DNA from: Endomychus coccineus
Taxonomy: Eukaryota > Arthropoda > Insecta > Coleoptera > Endomychidae
Direction of reading: 5' to 3'
DNA length: 64,000 bases
NCBI GenBank assembly: GCA_958510875.1
Contig: OY294070.1
Location: 1,116,001 to 1,180,000, forward strand
Shown here: piece after piece, positions 55,922 through 64,000 of the stretch
Layout of the letters: each line of letters starts with the position of its first letter
How positions within the stretch are numbered: the first letter of the stretch is position 1
Made by a program: the position numbers and the translations under genes
Notes under the pieces: model-generated
What the model was told of the DNA's origin: nothing
The model's database searches: none
Seen by the model: only the letters and a program-made list of their open reading frames with translations

Positions 55922-56583
55922 TACTATTGTATTCTTAATTGTTCTGTAATTTGGACCGGTTTCTGTTGAACAAAAAAAAACACCTGATTGATACAATATA
56001 AATTGTGATATAGGTATATATTGGATATATTAATCTTCTGTTTACTGTATTTTCCTATAATTGGATGTTTTTCTGTTTGAAATAAAGAGTATTATTATTA
56101 TTACATATATCGTCAAATGAATTTGACTTTACGATTCATTCTTTTACAAACAAAAATGGGTTGGAATCAAGCATTTTTACTATAAAATCATTTACCTAGA
56201 AATTGTCGTAGTTGCACAAGTTTGCTTTCCTACCTTTCAGATAATTTTGTAAGACATCTAACTTAGACGTGTAACCTTAAATGGTAGGATTTATCAGATG
56301 CTGGTCGGAATAGCTATGTGTAATTTTATCAATGTAATGTTGTATATCATGAGCTCAATTGTGTACTAGTTTTCTTTATTAAATATAACAGTTAGTGAAA
56401 CTTTAAATTATAAGAACTATCGAACAAGGAATACCAAATTCAAATTCTGTAAATCTAAGGTCAGTACGAAACAAGAATTTTTAACAATTTCATATAATCT
56501 ATTTTGACATTGATAAGAAAAAGTAAATTTGGATTTTTCACGAATCTGGACGTTTTTTTGGCGTATTTTAAGTTTAAACTACA

Positions 56584-57618
56584 AGTCAATGAAGATTTTT
56601 TTTCAGTACATGAACTTCTATGAATATTGGTGTGTGGGTTCCAGAAGTGTCCAGGATAGTAGGTGTTGCGCCCCACTCAATAAGGAGCTTTAGAGTAAAC
56701 TGTTGAAGCCTATGAAAAACTTGTCAAATAGGAAAATAATTGTATACATAGATTTTTGGGTTCATATGCTCCTTTTTCACCTTTATAATTTTGTTGTAAA
56801 AATGCTTTTTTTTATAATTCTTTCAGAACGAAAAGAGTGAAGGTTAAAAAATTCAAATATGTTTCAAAATAATTAAGCATCATTTGTTGTCGAGGTATAC
56901 ACTTTTCTTGTTTCAATAACTTTTCATCCGAAAATAAATATATTCAGACTTTTCCTAAAAAAAATCGTAAGTCGAAAGCAAATTTACAACTTAACATTTT
57001 TTAAGGTTGCTGATTAAGAAATCGTCAACAAAATTTAAAAAAATTCCAAACAGGTGATCCAATATGGTGGCTCGATGAAATTAGAAAATTTAACTACCAC
57101 CAAATTATATCCAAATGGGAAAAATATGGATTTTTGCCTTCAAAATAAAGACCATTTTTCTTGTAATTTTTTTCAAAACATGCGTACCCTTCGAGTTACA
57201 GCCCTTCTAAAATTCAGTGATGGGGAGAACCCTTAATTAAGAAGTGCCGTGAAAATATATTAAAATGATTGGAGGTTGTAAGTTCTTAAAAAATTAATAT
57301 TTTCAATTTACACTTTTTTTTGAACAATAAATATGAAGGAAAATCTTGATTTTTAATATGGCTGTATAACTCGAAGGGCATGCATTTTTTGAAAGTCTTT
57401 ATTTCGAAGGAAAAAAATGCATTTTATGGACCGATACCAGTTTTTCCTATTTGACAATATTTTCATAGGCTTCAACAGTTTAGTAAAACTCCTCAAATTT
57501 TATAGTGGGGCGTTTTGAACATACCCTTCAGGAACCCACGCACAAAATTTAATAAAAATCCATAGACTGGAAAAAAAATTGAACTTTTCCTTTTTTTTCG
57601 GCTTCATTGACTGGACTA
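56584..57618. mobile_element. ~1-kb foldback element upstream of P450 gene C
   Basis: The left arm (56584-56733) and right arm (about 57445-57614) are inverted copies. They share TCCTATTTGACAA, TCATAGGCTTCAACAGTTTA, GTGGGGCG, GGAACCCAC and CTTCATTGACT. Inside is a second inverted pair: AAAATAAAGACC with CCCTTCGAGTTACAGCC at about 57146-57203, and its counterpart at about 57360-57405. There is no transposase. The outer edge is repeated at 14096-14115. The right end lies about 145 bp before the start codon of gene C. Confidence 0.7.
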
Positions 57619-57762
57619 TACCGTCAACGGAATACTTTTTGGATCATACCATCCAATCAGCGTCGTGGCTAGCGATGCTCACGGGGGGCGGCTTCCAGAG
57701 GACCTCATTAAAGTGCTACGCGAACCAACCTAACTCTCAATGTGTATTTCTAGATCAAAACC

Positions 57763-60700
57763 ATGATTGGCGCGGTTTATTCGACTCACATGAAAACGCA
57801 TCTCACTGGAAATACATTTCTGGTTCTATTCGTGGTGTTTGTTCTTACTTTTCTTGTTTGGTACGCAAAATTCCATTGGGGCAGGAGAAAAATGTATGAA
57901 ATCGCTCGAAAAGTACACGGACCTCGTGGTTATCCTCTACTAGGCTCAGCTCTGGAATTTGTAGGGAATTCCACAAGTAAGTTCTTATTAATTTGTCAAA
58001 ATTTGTGCATGCATATAAGGGATTTGTGAATCATTCGATCCTCATTAATTGGGTAGATCCCGAATGTATAAAATTATTTTTCCAGCAATATTCAACAACA
58101 TATTGAACATACTAGAAACATATTCGCCGGTTGCGAAAGTCTGGTTTGGGCATAGGTTATTTTATGCAATCAGCCAACCTGAACACTTAGAAATCATTTT
58201 GAACAGCCCGTTTTGTTTGGAAAAGGAGGATCTGTACAAGTATGCCCGTACAGTTATCGGAACAGGATTATTGACGGCCCCAGGTAAATTAAACTATCCA
58301 TTGGATACGGGATCTCCCAAAATAGTGTGACCAGAAAAAAATTGTCTATGACTGTATGGGCAGGTTATTTGATAGGTCCCCTTGTATCACCTTATCACAT
58401 AGGGAAGGTATTGAAAAACTTCTTTCTGGATTAGCAAAGTGACATCCAAGTCTTGAGCATTCAGTACATTCCTTCAGTCAATCTTGATCACTTGTTATTT
58501 TGTAGTGAAGAAATGGAAGAAAAACAGGAAATTGATAAGCCCGACATTCAACGCCAAAATATTGGACAGTTTCGTTTGTGTCTTTGCTGAACAAAGTATC
58601 ATACTAGTGGATGAACTGAAGAAGTATACTGGCAGAACGTCATTTGACGCGTTCTCTGTAATAGCTTCCTTCAGTTTGAATACGGTTTGTGGTAAGATAT
58701 TATTTCCTCGCATTCTGCTATCGTAGAGCTTATATTGAACGTTACTCCTATCATAAAAAAATCCTTCAATATTTTTGATGTGTGTGAAATGTTTCAGAAA
58801 CAGCTTTAGGGGTGAAAGTGAACGCTCAAACTAAAAATTCCCAATACGGAAAATGGGTAGATAAGTGAGTATACTATAAACAATATTCATGCTTCTATTA
58901 ATATTAATCTATCTAATTATGAGATATACAGGATGTGGCATGAAGACGTCCATGCTGAGTCCTTGAATATCACTCCAATTATCCAAAGTGGTAAATCTTG
59001 TTCATTTTTGCGCTTTCTTCTTTTTATCAATTATCAAAGTGACATCCAAGCAAGTGTAGAAAGCAGAAATACAAATAGCAATCTGAAAATCGATATATAC
59101 TGTCCAATGATAATTTCACTGAATCTCCATACTCAAACGCATCTATTATGAAGAGAATATATACAGGTTGATTGATATTCGATGCCCAGCAGCATGAGGA
59201 TTTTGGGAACCGTAAAAGCAACGTAATCGCTTAAATGAGAAAAAGTTGAATATCTTAGTGCTGATTAATAATCAGCTGGGAAATCAATGCTAACCAACTT
59301 CATTTTTGGATTATTTTCAAAAAATTCAAGTTTAAGATTTTCAATTATTATGGATTATAGCCCAGCAAGGCCCTCAATGCTGTTGTGGATGTTATGCCTC
59401 TGGAGAACAGAGCCCTGTATTCTGTTCAGAAATTTCTAGGCCGTGACCTATTGGGTTTTTTCCACCATACGACAGCCGCGTTACAGAGTTTTGGGATGAT
59501 AATAGCCAAGTAGATCCATATCAGCTGCTTAGGCCCCATGCCCTACTGCAGGACAATTATCCTCTTACAATGCCAAAAGGTTATCAGAGCATTTTCTCAC
59601 CTATTTGGCTGCTTTACCAGAGTAGTTTCTTTTGATCAAAGATGACTTCCAGATATGTTATCGTCCCTGCGAAGTCAACTGTCTTACCACCAACTTCCAT
59701 CTTCTTTAGAGGCTCGCATTTAAAGCTATAGCTCCCCAAAATTCTTTTATATACTCCATAAAATACTCGACTATTCAATTGATTGTAAAAACGAAACCAT
59801 GCAATAGATATGGCTGAAAATTTGATAGCAGCCTATTGAAAGATGGTACCTGTTTCGATACTATAAGCACCATTTCTTAGATTATGTCTTTTAGATTCTG
59901 TAAGGATTTCTTGACCAAATCTAGTATCAATACATTAATTTTTTCTCCTTTATGTAATTAATCACATACCCGCTCACCGCTTATCCCTTCGTTAAAAGTA
60001 TTAATAATAATTCTCTTTGGATCAACATTCCTGATATTCACGTCCTTCTAGGGTGATGATGGTGGTATTCTTAAGAATGTTTGTGATATGGTATCATTTT
60101 GATTTCATCTTTAATAGAACACAACTAGCCAAAACTTTCTACGACGTCTTAGATAAAATGCACAAATTCACCAGAAAAGTAAGTAAACTTCCATGTTTGG
60201 TATATTGTATGACATACATGTTATTGAGTATAATGAATCAAATTTCTGCTTGCCACTATCAAAATTCAATTTGAACGGGATAACATTTCAGGTGATTGTA
60301 GACAAACGTCAAATGTTCGAGAATAGATTGGAAAGGTTGAAGATCGAACCTGAAGTTTTCACGGAAGATGGTAAGTAAGCTGTAAATATTTTCAATTTAT
60401 AGGAAATATGGGGAATATGGAAAAACCACGACCACTACATCTGTCTTCCTTTTATTACTACGTGGAGTAAACAGTCTGTAAAATTCAGATTAAGAACACA
60501 AACCAAGTCAGGTTAAGCGGTATGAGAACTTGGTGGGGGGGGGGGGGAGGATCGATGGTAGTTCTACAGTTCTCATTAAGTTTATGGTGCCATAATCTGG
60601 TGGTCGAAAGCATTATAGCCAACGACTAGAGCTGAGCCCACCAGCTTTCAAAGACCGACAAGCCTGACCATTACCTGAGCCATCTGATCCACATCATTGG

Positions 60701-63511
60701 CTGCTATAGAAATCCTTCTTGACCCACAGAACGCCCCAGGTTTTTCAATGCGTTCATCGGAAAAAATTTTAAAGTTTCAAGCAAATGCGGAAATGCACCG
60801 GGAGAAAATGATTTGAAAATATCTTAGGTTTGGTAGCATTCGCAATCTACAAATGGATTTTTTTTTATTTCTAGAACGAAAACCTCGAAAAGCTTTCCTA
60901 GATTTGCTACTCGAAGTGTCATACGAAGGTGAGAAATTGACAGATGACGAGCTAAGGCAAGAAGTCGACACTATAACTATTGCTGTGAGTATATTATATA
61001 TCCTGATCACTATGAATTATATATTGTTTACTTCATAATTGAGAATCTGTTTGATAATGAATGGCACTACGATGCCAGTAACATGTTATTATTAAAATGG
61101 TATAAAAACACAATTACATTGAATTACAATATAAATTACCATAAAGTAACGGCTTCTACCATCGATTTTTTAAAGTAAAAGTGTTTTATTCTATCCATTA
61201 AATAATTGTATATTTGTGTTTTGGTTAATGAATGTACGCCAATCATGATATTCAATTATAAAAATTACCTTTTTTTTATTGTGCAACAGCTGGGCTTATC
61301 CCCGTTTTTTTTACTGTTGTTTACTTTTTGCCATAAAGCATCAACATGTCAATCGTGTACACTGAATGATTGGATGTTGCAAAATCTCGAACGTATCGAC
61401 ATTGACAAAAAATGTAAAATTCTAACTTTTTCCGTTACCTTGTCCTCAGGGTTCTGACACTACTGCTTCAACAATTGGATTCATTTTAATTATGCTTGGG
61501 TTGCATCATGATATACAGGTGAGCATATTTGGGAATTTGTTTATTTTTAGTCATGTTTCGAAGAGTATCATAATAAACCATGAAAGAGTTCACCCTGTGG
61601 ATATATTGTAAATAAAAAGGCTAAAATTTAAGGTGGTTGTAGCTTGAAAACGCCTGACAATACATGATTCGGCCAGTGAGAACTATTGTACATTGAACCA
61701 TTCTCCACCAATATACAGTAGTTCCAAGGTGTATTTATTCATGCCCACCATATCGCTCTAGCTCCTAAACAATTACGCTCAGTTATCGACGTTGCGACTT
61801 TTATAAAGTCATCCTTAAGGTAAAGACCACTGGGTTTTTTTGTCGTGAAAACATGTAAATAAGTAAGGACATTTACATATAAACTTGAATTCCTTATATT
61901 TGTATATTCACTATTCAGAAATTAATATTGTTTGCTTTTTCACAGTAATTTCAACATTATGTACCTAAAGCAAACGAAACATAGAAATCTGGAACGGGTT
62001 AAAAATATTATGATTACTAGAAATATCAAAAATACGTAGAATATTCTACATATTTTTGAAATGAATTTACACCAAGCAAACATCGGATCCATAGTGATAC
62101 TGAAAATATCAATGTTCCCCGACGTTTTGAAGTATTGTCCAATGAAATTGAAATTAAGTTTACAAGTTTGTGATATTCATTTTAAATTTTAGAACAAAGT
62201 GTTCGATGAAATAATTGACAGGCTGGGCTACGACAGAGATGTAACTGCTGAAGATCTACCGAAATTGAAGTATTTAGAACGTGTTATCAAAGAAACGTTA
62301 CGTTTATTTCCCGTTGGTCCATTTGTGGTGAGAGCAATAGAGGCTGATATACACCTAGGTGAGAATTTGACAAGTCAAAAACTACTATAGTCGACTGATT
62401 ACCATTTATGTCTGTGGTTCATATGAGTATAATATATTTGGCAGTGTAAAAGTACAGTTGGCATGAAGTGGATATTGGGACCTAAGCAGCTGATGTGGAT
62501 CTACAGAGCTATTATCATGCCAAGACTTAGTCGTGCGGTTCTGGTGTGGTAGAACGGGTCCGAACATATCACGGCCCAGAAACTTCTGGGGTTCTTCCTC
62601 ATCCACGACGAAGAGTTTACCGACCACAGCATTGTGGGCCTTGTTGGGTCTCCCACACTCATCACTGACGATAAGGAGTCATTATCTATAGGCTTAGCTG
62701 CAACGGCCCTTGAAGAGATGGAATGCAAACCGACCAAGTCCGTCTATTTTTGGGGCAGGCTGAAAGGATGCGACTAGAAACTCAGGACGGATTCAGGGAG
62801 CAGACTTGCAAGGTTGTCATAATTCAAGAAAGGAATGGGAACATGACCGTACGCCAAAGCAACAAACACAAGAGCCGGAGCAGACTTTTGCGGTGCTAGA
62901 TATATTGATGGGTACTCCGTGCGAATGGGGAATCTGAACACAGTCTTCCAAGTCGAGTTGCTGGGCTATGGTAAATCAGACCATCTGGATCTGTTCGGAC
63001 GGTCAAGCGGCACTGAAAAGCCCGATTGTGTCTTCCAGGCTTGTCAGGGATCCCAAGGAGATCCTTAACAGGCTAACCGTTGGCACAGGCTCAACCTGAC
63101 CATGATCCAGGGTTATTCAGATTGGAACGGGATCGGGAAGCGGACAAACTGGGCCGGAGAGGGCCAGATTGGACGCTCCTTGGACGCTCCTCAAGACTGC
63201 CTTGCAGGGATCCTCTACAGCGGCGGTATACAGATCGTGCGGAACCATCCGAGAGATCAGCATGCCTCAGCATGAAGAAGCAACGACGGCTATCGAACTG
63301 CCAAAGCGTAATTTCTTGTTTCATTTTATAGATGATTATGTGCTACCTGCAGGTAGCTCTGTGCTCCTGGGTTATATCCATACACACAGAAGCTCTTTAT
63401 ATTGGAAAGACCCTCTGAAATTCAAACCAGACAGATTTGTATCAGATGAAATATCCAAGAGGCATCCTTATTCGTATTTACCGTTCTCGGGTGGACCTAG
63501 GAATTGTGTAG
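57763..63511 (+). CDS. Cytochrome P450, CYP4 clan (gene C), exons 1-10, 3' end outside window
   Basis: Exons: 57763-57976, 58086-58283, 58506-58691, 58798-58864, 60052-60178, 60292-60370, 60875-60984, 61450-61518, 62193-62358, 63332-63511. Phases equal those of genes A and B. Exon 1 is 15 bp, exon 6 is 12 bp and exon 9 is 3 bp longer. The 455 residues seen include an anchor (NTFLVLFVVFVLTFLVWYAK), KVHGPRGYP, KKWKKNRKLISPTF, ETALGVKVNAQ, the I-helix AGSDTTAST, KETLRLFPV and FSGGPRNCVG with the heme cysteine. An acceptor-like TTTCTAG stands nine bases before the ATG at 57763; a second in-frame ATG at 57790 would also fit. The last exon (QRYS... in A and B) was not found before 64000. Introns 4 and 9 contain retrotransposon fragments. 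Confidence 0.9.
59200..59262. repeat. Diverged arm of the 46919-47153 foldback family
   Basis: Contains GGGAACCGTAAAAGCAACG, then TTAAATGAGAAAAAGTTG and ATCTTAG, matching the left arm of the foldback at 46919 with substitutions. The partner arm was not found. Confidence 0.45.
59330..59560 (-). mobile_element. Non-LTR pol fragment in P450 C intron 4
   Basis: The minus strand reads GPKQLIWIYLAIIIPKLCNA, then AAVVWWKKPNR. This is the region after the reverse transcriptase in jockey/R1-type pol. The same family is found at 62450 (GPKQLMWIYRAIIMPRLS) on the other strand. Truncated. Confidence 0.62.
60535..60547. repeat. 13-base G run
   Basis: Homopolymer in intron 6 of P450 C. Its length is likely to be unstable or uncertain in assembly. 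Confidence 0.8.
62450..63300 (+). mobile_element. Non-LTR pol fragment with RNase H (P450 C intron 9)
   Basis: Plus-strand frames read GPKQLMWIYRAIIMPRLS, then a GFFL segment, then ATALEEMECKPTKS. Next come the RNase H motifs DGYSVRMGNLNTVFQVELLG and, after frameshifts, a GYSDWNG segment. This is the RNase H portion of a jockey/R1-type pol. The fragment ends about 30 bp before the exon 10 acceptor. Not functional. Confidence 0.75.
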
Positions 63512-64000
63512 GTGAGTATATCTTGTAAAAACCTAGTGTCTACCAAACTGGTAAGCAATTTCAATAATCATTAATTCTATTCTTGTCGCGTACGTGAAGA
63601 TATCAATATATTCTCAGCCTACTACAGAAGCTATCGATGACTATGATGGCTTTGTTCTTCTATTTGCAACCTCAATTGGTTGAAAAATGCTGGTGTATTT
63701 TACCAATAGATCTCGAGTATTTGATTCTTGGCCCATGTTCTGGATCCAACGGTACACCAACAGATTGCTCCTTTTTTAACAATGTGTACTTTCCTCTTTT
63801 TTGTTTCCAATGTGTGTTTGGAAATTCGGCGTAAAAAGCAACACCTTGCTCATGTCTTCTCTCGGTGATGCTTCCCTTGGCGATGGGTGTTCCTTCTTCA
63901 GTGTTTTATCCTTTCATCAAAGTTTTATACTTTCCTGAGATATGTCTCTACTTACTCTGACGGTACTTGTGCAATGATAGCATCCCGGTTCTTATATACT
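63512..64000. other. Start of P450 C intron 10
   Basis: Follows the GTGAGT donor after the heme exon. No segment coding for the final exon (expected to start with Gln-Arg-Tyr-Ser and end near RPIDGFKV) was found on the plus strand up to the window edge. The intron is therefore longer than about 490 bp, or the exon is lost. Confidence 0.5.

Noticed and set aside
63080..63331. Overlapping frames on both strands just before P450 C exon 10
   Set aside because: They lie in the degraded RNase H part of the retrotransposon fragment and in the exon acceptor region.
63616..63834. Possible last exon of P450 C after TTCTCAG
   Set aside because: The start weakly resembles the QRYSMM block, but the following residues do not match the KYKxFCxYKS...RPIDGFKV ending of genes A and B, and the phase does not fit.

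Overview
The window is AT-rich nuclear DNA from an insect, possibly a beetle (weak inference). The evidence is a tandem array of divergent ionotropic-receptor (IR) genes, a tandem array of CYP4-clan cytochrome P450 genes with short GT-AG introns, and a dense load of insect-type transposable elements. No bacterial operon, rRNA, tRNA or CRISPR signal was seen.

Left part (about 1-28,000). After a decayed non-LTR retrotransposon, six related IR loci lie on the minus strand. Four have long open, intronless reading frames (2096-3838, 10686-12434, 14163-15899, 18387-20117; 576-582 aa). Two are broken. The locus 4768-9346 carries two frameshifts and is split by a 2.85-kb hAT transposon with perfect 12-bp terminal inverted repeats and a perfect 8-bp target duplication. 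The locus 26798-27533 has a frameshift and has lost the middle of the receptor. An orphan leader fragment (20800-20935) marks a further lost copy.

Middle (about 28,000-34,200). No host gene is recognised. There are fragments of non-LTR retrotransposons, a 541-bp MITE with an exact 8-bp target duplication, and an internally deleted mariner element.

Right part (34,271-64,000). Three plus-strand P450 genes each have the same 11-exon plan: A 34271-43906 (512 aa), B 48382-54167 (511 aa) and C 57763 to beyond the window (exons 1-10 seen). Intron phases are identical and most exon lengths match to the base, so they are tandem duplicates. Their introns and spacers are packed with elements. These include a Crypton-like tyrosine-recombinase gene with its own intron (39642-40870), a deleted hAT copy, non-LTR and Penelope-like fragments, and a nearly intact pogo/Tigger-like DNA transposon (44171-46487). 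A large foldback element ends about 150 bp before the start of gene C.

Functionally the two gene groups fit chemical sensing (IRs) and metabolism of small lipophilic molecules (P450s). Nothing in the sequence shows that they act together. The most unusual items are the Crypton-like gene with flanking inverted repeats and a 120-bp palindrome, the upstream hydrophobic leader shared by the IR copies, and the perfect 49-bp inverted repeat carrying a hammerhead-ribozyme-like core.
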